Origin: an uncultured Pseudodesulfovibrio sp.
GTDB taxonomy: Bacteria; Desulfobacterota; Desulfovibrionia; Desulfovibrionales; Desulfovibrionaceae
NCBI RefSeq assembly: GCF_963677845.1
Contig: NZ_OY782498.1
Location: 3,107,518 to 3,171,517, forward strand
Direction: 5' to 3'
Length of the DNA: 64,000 nt
The number at the start of each line of letters is the position of its first letter. Positions within the stretch are counted from its first letter, which is position 1. Positions 1-9,250 of this stretch are shown piece by piece. Position numbers and translations under genes: made by a program. Below the pieces are notes generated by a model, which saw only the letters and a program-made list of their open reading frames with translations, ran no database searches and had not been told where the DNA came from.

Positions 1-131
1 CCTCGAACTGGGAAGAAGTCGGAGACCGTGCCAAGGCACTCAACTTACTCCCCGGCACTGTAGCCGTCAGTTATCAGCATGCCTTCACCTGGGCCGACGC
101 TTTTTTTGCATCCTCAACCAGCGGGAAATAG
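1..131 (+). CDS. C-terminal end of an unidentified protein (partial)
   Basis: An open frame enters from the left edge in the frame of position 3 and stops at TAG 129-131, giving the last 42 residues of a protein whose start lies outside the window. The translation is protein-like, with phrases such as WEEVGDRAKALNLLPG and YQHAFTWADAFF, and no competing frame is as long. No family is recognised. It ends 22 bp before the amidohydrolase on the same strand, so the two may be co-transcribed. Confidence 0.5.
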   Translation, partial: SNWEEVGDRAKALNLLPGTVAVSYQHAFTWADAFFASSTSGK

Positions 132-153
132 TAACAGGAGCACCCACAACTCC

Positions 154-1356
154 ATGTTCCTCACCAGACGCGATTTTCTCACTTCGCTGATTGGCCTCGG
201 TGCAATACCAGCCCCCCTGAGCTTCGCAAAAGCCCTGCCCACAAAAACGTTTGCTCTTGTCGGGCGAATCATCATCGGAGATGGTTCTCTCCCGCTCAAC
301 GACCACGCCATCCTCATAGACAACGGCCTTATCGAAGCCATCGTACCGGCCAAAAATATCACTGACCGCCCGGTGTTGAACTTGCCATATTCAACCATTC
401 TTCCGGGTATCATTAATGCCCACTGTCATCGGATCCATACTTCAACAGGACGTCGAAAGCGTTGGCTGATGCACGGCGTCACAGCCATCGGAGACGTCGG
501 GTCGCCATTGGACGCCATGCCCCAATTAGCCAACTCCCCGTCAGGCTTCACTGCTACGGCCAGTTTTTCCGGCCCCATGCTTACCCCTCCCGGCGGGTAT
601 CCACTCCCTGTTCACGACTCAAAATATGCCTTGATCGTGAAGTCTTCCGATGACGCACGGAAAGTTGTTTCCATGCTGGTCGACCACGGCGCAACCATGA
701 TCAAATTTGCCTTTGAGCCTGGCGTACTTCCAAAACCATGGCCCCAGTTCGATGCCAAGACTGTCAGCGTCCTTTGCAACACAGCCCGTCAACAAGGCCT
801 GACGATTCGCTGTCACGTGGAAGATTTTTCTGGCTTGGAAAAGGCTTTAAACGCTGGTGTACATACGGTGGAACATGTCCCGCATCGCTGGCGTAGACGC
901 GGCCATGTTCGCCCGATTCTCACATCGGACAACAAACTGATTGACCAATATATAACTTTGCTGGAGCGCATGAAGAAGGAGAACGTCATTCTTACCCCCA
1001 CATTGGATGTGTTGTGCCGTTCTCCGTGGCAGGGGGCTTCACTTTTCGAACCAGTCCGGATTTTCCATACCATGGGAGGACGTATCGCTGTCGGCAACGA
1101 TTATCCCTATAAACGAACAGAAGCAGGTATGCCTTTACGCGAAATGAATCTGCTTTCCAAAACAGGCATGTCACCGCTTGCCGTCATTCAGGCGGCAACC
1201 AATGTTTCTGCCGCAGCCTGCGGATTTACAGATCGAGGAACACTCTTTCCAGGTATGGTCGCAGACATGATTGTGGTACGCGGCAATCCTGCCCTCGGAC
1301 TGGAAAAGATGGACACCCCCACACACGTCATCAAAAATGGTGAATTCGTTCGCTAA
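154..1356 (+). CDS. Exported amidohydrolase-family protein
   Basis: About 400 residues of the metal-dependent amidohydrolase (imidazolonepropionase/prolidase-like) superfamily. The first strand carries the HxH metal ligands in INAHCHR, followed by a lysine segment (MIKFAFE), a histidine in TIRCHVEDF, another in GVHTVEHVPH and an acidic residue in AVGNDYPY, which is the usual order of the binuclear metal site. The chosen ATG at 154 gives the N-terminus MFLTRRDFLTSLIGLGA, a twin-arginine-like export signal followed by an Ala-rich cleavage region. A longer reading starts at 79, but an AGGAG sequence at 136-140 supports 154. The substrate cannot be predicted; related proteins hydrolyse cyclic amides, dipeptides or organophosphates. 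The position of the signal suggests a periplasmic enzyme folded in the cytoplasm. Confidence 0.8.
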   Translation: MFLTRRDFLTSLIGLGAIPAPLSFAKALPTKTFALVGRIIIGDGSLPLNDHAILIDNGLIEAIVPAKNITDRPVLNLPYSTILPGIINAHCHRIHTSTGRRKRWLMHGVTAIGDVGSPLDAMPQLANSPSGFTATASFSGPMLTPPGGYPLPVHDSKYALIVKSSDDARKVVSMLVDHGATMIKFAFEPGVLPKPWPQFDAKTVSVLCNTARQQGLTIRCHVEDFSGLEKALNAGVHTVEHVPHRWRRRGHVRPILTSDNKLIDQYITLLERMKKENVILTPTLDVLCRSPWQGASLFEPVRIFHTMGGRIAVGNDYPYKRTEAGMPLREMNLLSKTGMSPLAVIQAATNVSAAACGFTDRGTLFPGMVADMIVVRGNPALGLEKMDTPTHVIKNGEFVR

Positions 1357-1362
1357 AAAGAC

Positions 1363-2232
1363 TCAAAGTCGACGAGCGGATTCAGGAGTCAAAACGACCT
1401 TTCCAGACAAGGCTTGGTCTATACGATCCAAGGCTGCCTGTTTGCCCGAGGGCAAACGCACCTTGAGCGGAAGATAATTGGAAGCGTGATTGGCAAGAAA
1501 CAGCCCACGTGTCAGAGTCAAACCAGACAACATCTCCCGAATCTCGATTAACATACCAACACCGTCCGGCAACTCGAATTCTCCACGTTCCCATCGGTCA
1601 TGCAAAGGAGTACCCGGCACAAGCATCAGGCTGAGTGCGCCCACCTGATCCGGGTCCATTTCGCTCAAGGCGCGAGCTGTTTCACGGGCATGCGCGGCAG
1701 ACCGCTCCACTCCGCCCAAACCATTGATAACCGTCACATTAAGTTTCAATCCGGCCTCTCTCACACGCCGCCCTTGGGCTACTATAAAAGCGGAATCTCC
1801 ATTCTTATTCATGGCTTTGAGTATCTGATCATCACCAGACTCCAATCCCATATAAACGATGCCCAATCCCAAATCCCGAAGTTCCTGAAGCTCGGTATCG
1901 GACTTACGCTTGAGACTCTTCGCATTGGCATACACCCCCACTCGTGTAACCCATGGAAGATGCTTGCGAAGGAGTAACAAAATCTCTGCCAGTCGTTTAT
2001 GCGGAAGAATCATGGCATCCCCATCACAAAGGAAAACCCGCCGCTGTCGTTGGCACTCACGAGCAGCGAATTTTATATCACGAAGCACAATTTCACGATC
2101 CTTGATATCGAACCGCTTATCCAGATAAGCGCCACAAAATGCACACTTCCCGTGCGAACACCCAAGGGTGACTTGCAGCAAGATGCTCCCCGCCTCACTG
2201 GGAGGGCGTATGATCATACCCTGATAATCCAT
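1363..2232 (-). CDS. Radical SAM protein (B12-independent, COG1032-like)
   Basis: About 289 residues. The cluster motif near the N-terminus reads GCSHGKCAFCGAY, a C-x4-C-x2-C arrangement seen in a large uncharacterised radical SAM group instead of the usual C-x3-C-x2-C. It should bind a [4Fe-4S] cluster and cleave S-adenosylmethionine. The rest follows a TIM-barrel pattern (FLCDGDAM, GLESGDDQILKAMNK, LNVTVINGLGG). The start at 2232 (MDYQGMIIRPP) is preferred over a longer reading because AGGAGG lies 6 nt upstream. It converges on the amidohydrolase with only 6 bp between them. Substrate unknown. Confidence 0.8.
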   Translation of the reverse strand: MDYQGMIIRPPSEAGSILLQVTLGCSHGKCAFCGAYLDKRFDIKDREIVLRDIKFAARECQRQRRVFLCDGDAMILPHKRLAEILLLLRKHLPWVTRVGVYANAKSLKRKSDTELQELRDLGLGIVYMGLESGDDQILKAMNKNGDSAFIVAQGRRVREAGLKLNVTVINGLGGVERSAAHARETARALSEMDPDQVGALSLMLVPGTPLHDRWERGEFELPDGVGMLIEIREMLSGLTLTRGLFLANHASNYLPLKVRLPSGKQAALDRIDQALSGKVVLTPESARRL

Positions 2233-2402
2233 AAAATCCTCCTGACAACAGTCACGATACGGAAACACCAAAAAATGGCAACTGTGACCAAGTGAAATGG
2301 TGCAAAATCACGAGGCAAGGTTTTATCATTGACCAATTTACGATGTTTTTTTACGCTTTTTAGCATTGAAAATCTTTCGGACACCGACAGGCATAGGAAC
2401 GG

Positions 2403-4868
2403 ATGTCTCAATTCACCGCCACACTCAGAAAAGACTTCAGGCACATCATGACAATCAAAAAAAAACCTGCGAGACCAACGTCATACGTTGCTTTAGACGA
2501 AACATCGCGAGCCTTGATGGACTCCTCTGTGGAATCCGCATTCGTCATGGATGTAAGCGGATACGTCTTGGCGGCCAACGGAGCCGCGGAAAAACTTTTT
2601 GAGCTGAAGCCTGGGCAGACACTCCAACAATCCAATGTCTACGAACTTCTGCCCAGAGGGGCCGCAGATTCCCGCAAGGCCAAAATCGAAGAAGCGATCC
2701 GTGAAGTCCGCTCTGTCCAGTTTGAAGAAGAAATCGACGGTCGTTCTCTGGTTCATTCCATTGTCCCGGTAGCCAATCCTTGGGGAGAAGTGGCCCGACT
2801 GGCGGTTCACACTCTTGATCTGACAAAATTACGAAGAACCGACGAAGATCTTCGACGCGAACAACAACGACAAATTTTCTTCATGGAATCACTTCCCGGC
2901 ATCGTCTACCACCTCTACCCGGACCAAACCATCCGGTACGCAAACCGTTATTTCAGAAGATATTTTGGCAGCCCAAAAAATAAAACATGCAAAGAAGCCC
3001 TGAATTGTTCCTCTGGCTCCTGCGCATCCTGCCCCCCCATGGAAGCCATGAATACAGACCGGGCCGTGGAATGGGACTGGACCGATTCACAGGGGCGGAC
3101 ATTCCACCTTCAATGCAGTCCTATGACGGATTCCGCTGGAGAACGAATGATCATGGTCCTCGGCATAGACATCACAGCCAGACAGCAGGCTGAAGATGCC
3201 TTGAAACGAGCACATGACAAACTGGAAGATCGAGTAAAAAAACGTACAAAAGAACTCGAAGAAGCCAACATCAAATTGACCAACAAATCGACAAGACTAA
3301 TCTCCGCCATGAAAAAGGCAGATGCCGCCACACGGGCAAAATCATCCTTTCTGGCTAATATGAGTCACGAAATACGCACCCCCCTCAACGCAGTGCTCGG
3401 CATGTCAGAACTGGCTCTGACAATGAGTGACCCGGAACGAAAGGACGCGTACCTCAAACGGGTCATGGAAGCGGGCAACTCACTCCTCTCGATTATCAAC
3501 GACATCCTTGATTTTTCCAAAATCGAAGCCCGCAAACTGGCTCTTGAGGCCATTGATTTCGATGTAAAAAAAACTGTGGATTCTACCATGGATCTACACA
3601 TGCTCTTGGCAGCCGACAAAGGATTGGATTTAACATCCACGGTGGACGGATCCGTTCCTGCTGTACTGGAAGGAGATTCATCACGGCTACGCCAAATCCT
3701 TATCAATCTCATTTCAAACGCCATCAAATTCACTGAAACCGGCAGTGTCCATGTCGACGTGACAGCACAAGAACCACCTTCTGATATGAAGCCAGGAACC
3801 CCGGTGGCCGTGACGTTTACAGTACGAGATACGGGTATAGGCATCCCCATAGACAAACAAAAAACCATTTTCGGTTCATTTCTTCAGGCTGACGACTCCA
3901 TCACCCGCAAACACGGGGGCACCGGCCTAGGGCTCGCCATCTGCACGTTGTTGGTAAAACTCATGGGAGGAGAATTCTCACTCCAAAGTGAGGAGGGCAA
4001 AGGAAGCGCATTTTCCTTCACCGCCAATCTCCGCGTTGGCAACCAGAAGGCTCTGCAAGCTCAAGAGCAAAACCTGATGAATGCATCCATCCCGGAAATT
4101 CCCGAACTCAAAGTCTTGTTGGCCGACGACAACCCGCTTAACCGGGAACTTGCCACCACTCTACTGACTGAACGTGGTCACACCGTCACGGCTGTAGAAA
4201 ACGGCATCCAAGCCTTGGAGGCTCTCAAGGAAGAACGTTTTGACCTTATCCTCATGGATGTCCAGATGCCCATCATGGACGGAGTTTCGGCCACACGGGC
4301 CATCCGTGCGCCACAATCCGGCGTCGTCGATCCTTCAGTTCCCATTCTGGCCCTGACCGCCCACGCCCTCAAAGGCGATCGCGAACGTTTTCTGGATGCG
4401 GGAATGGATGATTACATTGCCAAACCCATTACCATGAACAATTTTTACAACGCCATTGCCCGAAACGTAGACAAAGGGCTGGTTAAGAAAAATTTACATC
4501 GTACGCCTCAACCCAAACCGAATAACGGCCAGCCCTATGATCGAGTGACGGCCTTGGACATGCTCGGAGGCAAAAAGGAGTTGCTGGCCCGTATGGATAC
4601 AATTTTCCTTCGAGACGTCCCCGGTGAAATGACTGAATTAACATCGGCCTTCGAGAGCCGCGACTGGGATACTGCCATGCGACTTGCCCACTCTATCAAA
4701 GGATCATCCAGAACTGTTGGGGCACTTAAAGCCGGTGCGGTTGCCGAACAAGTTGAATACTTGTGCAGGCACCAAGATGCCTCCTCTGCCAAGAAAGAAC
4801 TTAAAAGCCTTGAATCTGAAGTTAAATCTGCGCTACAGTATATTAATCTGACGCAAGGTTCGGCGTAA
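2403..4868 (+). CDS. Hybrid sensor histidine kinase with receiver and Hpt domains
   Basis: An 821-residue cytoplasmic kinase with no membrane segment. Order: PAS (about 38-145), second PAS (about 155-265), coiled coil (265-310), HisKA with the phosphoacceptor H322 in MSHEIRTPLNAVLG, HATPase (N box NLISNAIKFTE, G boxes DTGIGIP and GGTGLGLAI), receiver starting VLLADDNPLNR with the acceptor Asp in LILMDVQMP, and an Hpt domain with AHSIKGSSRTVGA. All catalytic residues of the phosphorelay look intact. The second PAS carries four cysteines close together (C196, C202, C207, C210), which could bind a metal or cluster. A single-domain receiver follows 28 bp downstream and is the likely partner or a competing phosphate sink. 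Confidence 0.9.
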   Translation: MSQFTATLRKDFRHIMTIKKKPARPTSYVALDETSRALMDSSVESAFVMDVSGYVLAANGAAEKLFELKPGQTLQQSNVYELLPRGAADSRKAKIEEAIREVRSVQFEEEIDGRSLVHSIVPVANPWGEVARLAVHTLDLTKLRRTDEDLRREQQRQIFFMESLPGIVYHLYPDQTIRYANRYFRRYFGSPKNKTCKEALNCSSGSCASCPPMEAMNTDRAVEWDWTDSQGRTFHLQCSPMTDSAGERMIMVLGIDITARQQAEDALKRAHDKLEDRVKKRTKELEEANIKLTNKSTRLISAMKKADAATRAKSSFLANMSHEIRTPLNAVLGMSELALTMSDPERKDAYLKRVMEAGNSLLSIINDILDFSKIEARKLALEAIDFDVKKTVDSTMDLHMLLAADKGLDLTSTVDGSVPAVLEGDSSRLRQILINLISNAIKFTETGSVHVDVTAQEPPSDMKPGTPVAVTFTVRDTGIGIPIDKQKTIFGSFLQADDSITRKHGGTGLGLAICTLLVKLMGGEFSLQSEEGKGSAFSFTANLRVGNQKALQAQEQNLMNASIPEIPELKVLLADDNPLNRELATTLLTERGHTVTAVENGIQALEALKEERFDLILMDVQMPIMDGVSATRAIRAPQSGVVDPSVPILALTAHALKGDRERFLDAGMDDYIAKPITMNNFYNAIARNVDKGLVKKNLHRTPQPKPNNGQPYDRVTALDMLGGKKELLARMDTIFLRDVPGEMTELTSAFESRDWDTAMRLAHSIKGSSRTVGALKAGAVAEQVEYLCRHQDASSAKKELKSLESEVKSALQYINLTQGSA

Positions 4869-4896
4869 AAGAACCACCCAGCCTAAGGAGCATGAG

Positions 4897-5265
4897 ATGA
4901 AAACCATACTTGTCGTAGACGATGCCCCCATGATTCGCGAGTTACTCAAATCCGTACTCGAAGCAGAAGGATACAACGTTGTTGAAGCTGTGGACGGCGA
5001 AGAAGCCATTCATATATGTCAAGAAACCAAGATAGATCTTTCCATCATTGATATTTTCCTGCCCAAAAAAGGCGGACTTCAAGTCATGGGAGAACTCATC
5101 AAAGCAGACAGTTCCCACAAGTTCATTGCCATATCCGGCGGCGAGGCCTTCAACCCGGAAGCCATTGTCGAACTGGCCAAAGTATATGACGTGGTCGACA
5201 CCTTCACCAAACCCATTGATACCCGCAAAATGGTGCGTGTCGTCAACAAGGCATTGGCGGACTAA
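4897..5265 (+). CDS. Single-domain response regulator (CheY-like)
   Basis: 122 residues, a lone receiver with no output domain. It shows the acidic pair in VVDDAPMIREL, the phosphoacceptor Asp in LSIIDIFLPKKGG, the Thr/Ser switch position (AISGGEAF) and a Lys in TFTKPID. AAGGAG lies upstream of the ATG. It follows the hybrid kinase by 28 bp and ends just before a strong hairpin terminator, so the two genes probably form one transcript. Confidence 0.88.
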   Translation: MKTILVVDDAPMIRELLKSVLEAEGYNVVEAVDGEEAIHICQETKIDLSIIDIFLPKKGGLQVMGELIKADSSHKFIAISGGEAFNPEAIVELAKVYDVVDTFTKPIDTRKMVRVVNKALAD

Positions 5266-5272
5266 TAAACGC

Positions 5273-5326
5273 CCCACGCAACAACGCCCTGCCTGATTAA
5301 AATCAGGCAGGGCGTTGTTGCGTGGG
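5273..5326. terminator. Perfect 26-bp hairpin between convergent genes
   Basis: Positions 5273-5298 and 5301-5326 are exact reverse complements, separated by two bases. The structure lies between the convergent receiver gene and the CBS gene and could end transcription from both sides. A stem this long and perfect is unusual for a simple terminator, and no long T-run follows on the plus strand. Confidence 0.7.
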
Positions 5327-5344
5327 ATGAAACTCAAAAATGAT

Positions 5345-6022
5345 TTATTCCATATCGACAGTCACACCTTCAACGACGTAAAAAAGCAGTTCATATTTAT
5401 CCTGAAGAATTCCCACGACCTCTTCCACAGACATATCGCCCATGTCGGCCACTGTGACATAAGCGTTGGTAAATCCGGATTGAACCGGATCGTGCGCCGT
5501 GAACACGCTTGTAAAAATAATTCCCACATTCCTAATCTCGCACAACAGTTCTGCCAAAAGCTCTGGCCGCCCATCCATGCGGATGGCAAATTGTGCTCCA
5601 CCTCGCAGAGAACCAGACGCCGTACACAAAAAGCGCAGCACGTCGGCTTGAGTAATAATGCCCTTCAGTTGACCGCCATCAACAACCGGCAAACCACCAA
5701 CCTTGTTCTTCACCAATGTTTCGGCAACTTCAGTCATGGCTGCATCCGAATGCACACTAATGGGATCCGAAGTCATGATGTCACTCGCGGTCAATGTATA
5801 CAGGCCCCCACCTTGCTCAGTCGCAAGGTCGCCAGGAATAAACTTGGAAGGCATGGCGTCACGGATATCCCGATCAGACACGATGCCGACCAAGGCTCCT
5901 TGACTGTCGATAACCGGAAATTGTCGAATATTTTTCTCACGCAGAAATTCAGCAGCGTCCAGAACAGACGAGTTAACCCCCAAAGAAATGACATTGATCG
6001 TCATCCAATCTCTGACCAGCAT
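5345..6022 (-). CDS. CBS-pair protein with C-terminal ACT-like domain
   Basis: 225 residues. Two CBS motifs are clear: residues about 1-60 (MLVRDWMTINVISL... FPVIDSQGALVGIVSDRDI) and about 80-140 (DIMTSDPISV... LPVVDGGQLKGIITQADVL). The remaining 85 residues (QFAIRMDGRPELLAELLCEI) look like an ACT-type small-molecule domain. Such proteins sense adenine nucleotides or amino acids. AGGAGG lies 7 nt before the ATG. It stands alone between signalling genes. Confidence 0.85.
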   Translation of the reverse strand: MLVRDWMTINVISLGVNSSVLDAAEFLREKNIRQFPVIDSQGALVGIVSDRDIRDAMPSKFIPGDLATEQGGGLYTLTASDIMTSDPISVHSDAAMTEVAETLVKNKVGGLPVVDGGQLKGIITQADVLRFLCTASGSLRGGAQFAIRMDGRPELLAELLCEIRNVGIIFTSVFTAHDPVQSGFTNAYVTVADMGDMSVEEVVGILQDKYELLFYVVEGVTVDME

Positions 6023-6103
6023 TCTCCACCTCCTGCATGAGCTTTTCCAGAATGAAAATGATCGGTAGAGCTTACGTGTTCAGGAAACGAATTGCAATGG
6101 AAG

Positions 6104-8974
6104 TTACAGTTTTACCGCTTCCGCACTGACAACTTTGACCAACTCTTTAAAACTAGACTTCAAAGGTCCAAGTTCCTCTATAACGGAATCCAATCGACCA
6201 AGATAACAACGTTTTTCCAACTCTCTTGATTTCTTAACCAACTCCATCGCCAACACGTGACTGGCAATATTCGTGATCGAATGCAAAGAAGCCCCCATCA
6301 CCTTTGCATCACGATTTTCTGTAGCTTTATCAAGATTGATAATTTTCTCTTCCGCCTCCACGACAAACAGATCAAGAATATCCTTGAGCAAAGCCATGTT
6401 ACCCTCAAATCTGTCAATCAAGGCTTGCATATCGAGTTTGATCGGGATGGCCTCTTCCCCAACTTTTTTCCCGGTTGATGACGTGGAAGAGGTCCCAGCC
6501 GTTATCCCTTGAGGGTGCCGAGTGCCCATGCTACGAACAATTGCATCTGAAAGTTCGTGCATATCAACAGGCTTGCTCACGTAATCGTTCATACCGGAAT
6601 CCAGCATCCGTTCCTTGTCACCCTTCATGGCATACGCTGTCAGGGCAATAATCGGAATTGATCGATCATACAATTTGCCATCTGATTCCCGTATGGCCTG
6701 AGTAGCCTCAATGCCACTCATTTCTGGCATCTGAACATCCATAAGAACAAGATCAACGGCCCTCCCTTGTGTCTCAAGGACGCTCAACGCCTCGATCCCA
6801 TTCTCAGCGGTGGTAATGGTATGCCCAAACATGGAAAGGAAATGAGTCAAATACTTCCGGTTCAGCGGATTGTCTTCAGCCAACAATATATTCAAATGCA
6901 ACGTTTTGGGAGTCGAAGGCGTACGCACTTCTTCCATCTCCTGTTCTTCCGCGACACCAAACCAGGCTGTAAAATGGAAAGTTGAGCCAAAACCCTGCTC
7001 GCTCTCAACACCGATTTCCCCACCCATCATGTTTACCAATTGTCGGGAAATTGTCAGCCCCAACCCTGTCCCCTGATGTTTCTTCCGAAGGGAACTGTCC
7101 GCCTGAGTGAAACTATCAAAAATGCTTTCAAGTTTATCTTCAGAAATACCTGCACCGGTATCCCGAACCTTAAACAACAGACAAACACGGCCCGCTTCTT
7201 GGCGGGTCACACTGACCGTCAACTCGACCAATCCTCGTTCAGTAAATTTGAGAGCATTACCCAAAAGGTTCCATAGAATCTGCCCCAACCGATCAGAATC
7301 ACCATTGAGTACGGTCGGGACGTCCTTGCTTACGGAATACCGAAAAGCAATGTTATTCACATCAGCCTGCGGCCCAAAAGACCGGACGCTTGTCTCAAGC
7401 GCAGACCGAAAATCGAAATCCACAGGCTTGAGTTCCATCTTGCCCGCTTCAATCTTTGAAATATCGAGAATGTCATTGACAATATGCAGCAATGAACCAG
7501 CGGCATCACGGATCATATCCATATGTTCCCGTTGTTCATCCGTGAGTCCAGTTGTGACAACCATTTCCGCCATGCCAAGAATTCCACTAATGGGGGTCCT
7601 GATCTCATGACTCATGTTAGCCAAGAACATGGACTTAGCCAAATTTGCTTCAAGCGCAACCGCCGAAGCCTCTTCCGCAGATCGATTTGCGGAGACCAAC
7701 TTTTCTCCCATACGGCCATAATGAATGGCTGAACCAAAAAGATTGGCCGCAAGGGTCAAGGATTCGATTTCCACGGGCAACCAATCTCTCTCCGAACGAT
7801 GTTCGGAAAATCCCAAGAACCCCCACCATGTATTCCCGGCAAACACGGGAACAATCATGACGGACTTTGCTCCAGTCGCCTCAAAAAAACCACGTTCTCC
7901 TTTGCGAAAATCTTTGACGTGACCACAAATAATCTTGCGCCTGAGCAAGGGGATACGCCACGAATCATAGTGCGGAGAAAAGCTCTGATTGATGAATTCC
8001 GGCCTTCCTACAATACTCGGGAAACCATCAGCCACCCATTCATGATTCAACGACAGGGTTTCCTCCGAGGAGCCTTCATCACTCTTGCTAAAAAGAAAAA
8101 CTCTCGTGATGTCAGCAGCTTTACCCAGCTCATCAAGCGCGTTACCAATTCCTTCTTCCCAATCCGCCTTACGCAAAAACCGACCCGCAAAAGAAGTTAA
8201 AACCTGCAAAATAGCATCCCTACGGAATAGCATCTCTTCCAGTTCCTTTTGCAAGGAAACATCTCGTACCATGCCGTAAGCCCGCCGAAGATTCCCGGCA
8301 TCATCAAGTTCGACTTCCCGGTTAGCATGCAGATAGTTGATCGTGTTATCTTTGCCCAAAGTCCGGTATTCAAAATCAAGCGGCCAGCCTTGTTCAAAGG
8401 TCGCTTCATTGGCTCGATCAAAAACCTCAACATCGTCAGGGTGAACACAAGCCCGAATCGAATCGAAATCTTCAGTAAGGAAACGACAGCCACGCTCCAT
8501 AATCCGACGGAAGCCTCTCGACCATTTCACCCGGTTCCGACTATCCATTTCCCAATGGCCAAAACGATCTGTCTCTTCCATCCACTCGTGCATGAAACGT
8601 TTCTTGAACAGCTGCCTTTCCAATGCCATGCGGCTTTCCAGATGCCGAAGGCTCCGGACCATATTTTCCGGTATAGCCTGTGCACGAGAAAAAAAATCAA
8701 AAAGCCCTAATGAACGGGCTTTATCCTCATCCCCTTCATCCGTCACAACGATGACATGGACACCATACTCCTTACGAATACGCTGAACAGCCCGTGTCCA
8801 CGTGGTATCTCCTTCGTCGGGAACAAGAAGAACACAATCTGCATCTTCTTTCTCTAACCGACGTACACCGCGCGAGACAGACGCCAGATGAACCAATGAG
8901 TATTCATATCCCTGCACTATAGGGGTAATGGAAGCCGACTCCACATTTTTCCCGGCCAAGACCAACAGCTTCAA
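6104..8974 (-). CDS. Hybrid sensor histidine kinase with pseudo-receiver, PAS, GAF, receiver and atypical Hpt
   Basis: 956 residues without membrane helices. The N-terminal 110 residues resemble a receiver (MKLLVLAGKN... CVLLVPDEGD... VIVVTDEGDEDKARSLGLFDFF), but the acidic pocket and the acceptor Asp are missing, so it is probably a protein-binding pseudo-receiver. A PAS (about 130-240), GAF (about 265-425), HisKA (MSHEIRTPISGILGMAE), HATPase (NLLGNALKFTE, DTGAGIS, GTGLGLTIS), receiver (LLAEDNPLNRK, LVLMDVQMPEM) and Hpt domain follow. The Hpt histidine H898 sits in LHSITNIAS, where the usual lysine after the serine/leucine is not present. It faces the tolQ operon across a 276-bp divergent promoter region. 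Confidence 0.88.
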   Translation of the reverse strand: MKLLVLAGKNVESASITPIVQGYEYSLVHLASVSRGVRRLEKEDADCVLLVPDEGDTTWTRAVQRIRKEYGVHVIVVTDEGDEDKARSLGLFDFFSRAQAIPENMVRSLRHLESRMALERQLFKKRFMHEWMEETDRFGHWEMDSRNRVKWSRGFRRIMERGCRFLTEDFDSIRACVHPDDVEVFDRANEATFEQGWPLDFEYRTLGKDNTINYLHANREVELDDAGNLRRAYGMVRDVSLQKELEEMLFRRDAILQVLTSFAGRFLRKADWEEGIGNALDELGKAADITRVFLFSKSDEGSSEETLSLNHEWVADGFPSIVGRPEFINQSFSPHYDSWRIPLLRRKIICGHVKDFRKGERGFFEATGAKSVMIVPVFAGNTWWGFLGFSEHRSERDWLPVEIESLTLAANLFGSAIHYGRMGEKLVSANRSAEEASAVALEANLAKSMFLANMSHEIRTPISGILGMAEMVVTTGLTDEQREHMDMIRDAAGSLLHIVNDILDISKIEAGKMELKPVDFDFRSALETSVRSFGPQADVNNIAFRYSVSKDVPTVLNGDSDRLGQILWNLLGNALKFTERGLVELTVSVTRQEAGRVCLLFKVRDTGAGISEDKLESIFDSFTQADSSLRKKHQGTGLGLTISRQLVNMMGGEIGVESEQGFGSTFHFTAWFGVAEEQEMEEVRTPSTPKTLHLNILLAEDNPLNRKYLTHFLSMFGHTITTAENGIEALSVLETQGRAVDLVLMDVQMPEMSGIEATQAIRESDGKLYDRSIPIIALTAYAMKGDKERMLDSGMNDYVSKPVDMHELSDAIVRSMGTRHPQGITAGTSSTSSTGKKVGEEAIPIKLDMQALIDRFEGNMALLKDILDLFVVEAEEKIINLDKATENRDAKVMGASLHSITNIASHVLAMELVKKSRELEKRCYLGRLDSVIEELGPLKSSFKELVKVVSAEAVKL

Positions 8975-9250
8975 ATTTGCCTCCGCATCTCCAACGCAAC
9001 ATGCTCTTTATCAAATATTTACCCATGATTCATACGCTCAACAGATCTTCTGGACAAGTTTTTTCAAATAAATATCATCGCTTCACACATCATATATGGT
9101 CAAAAGCATGTGCCGACTACAAATTGCAACCGTCTGAAAAGACAGTTCTTCCAGTCGAACTACCCCTTGCTTTCTCTAGTCACGAGGTTTACACACACAG
9201 CAAGGTTCACAAAAAGTGAACATCGACCACTAATCTCCATAGGTGCCACC

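Noticed and set aside
5315-6040. A 241-residue plus-strand open frame opposite the CBS gene
   Set aside because: Shadow frame; the minus strand has CBS motifs and a ribosome-binding site.
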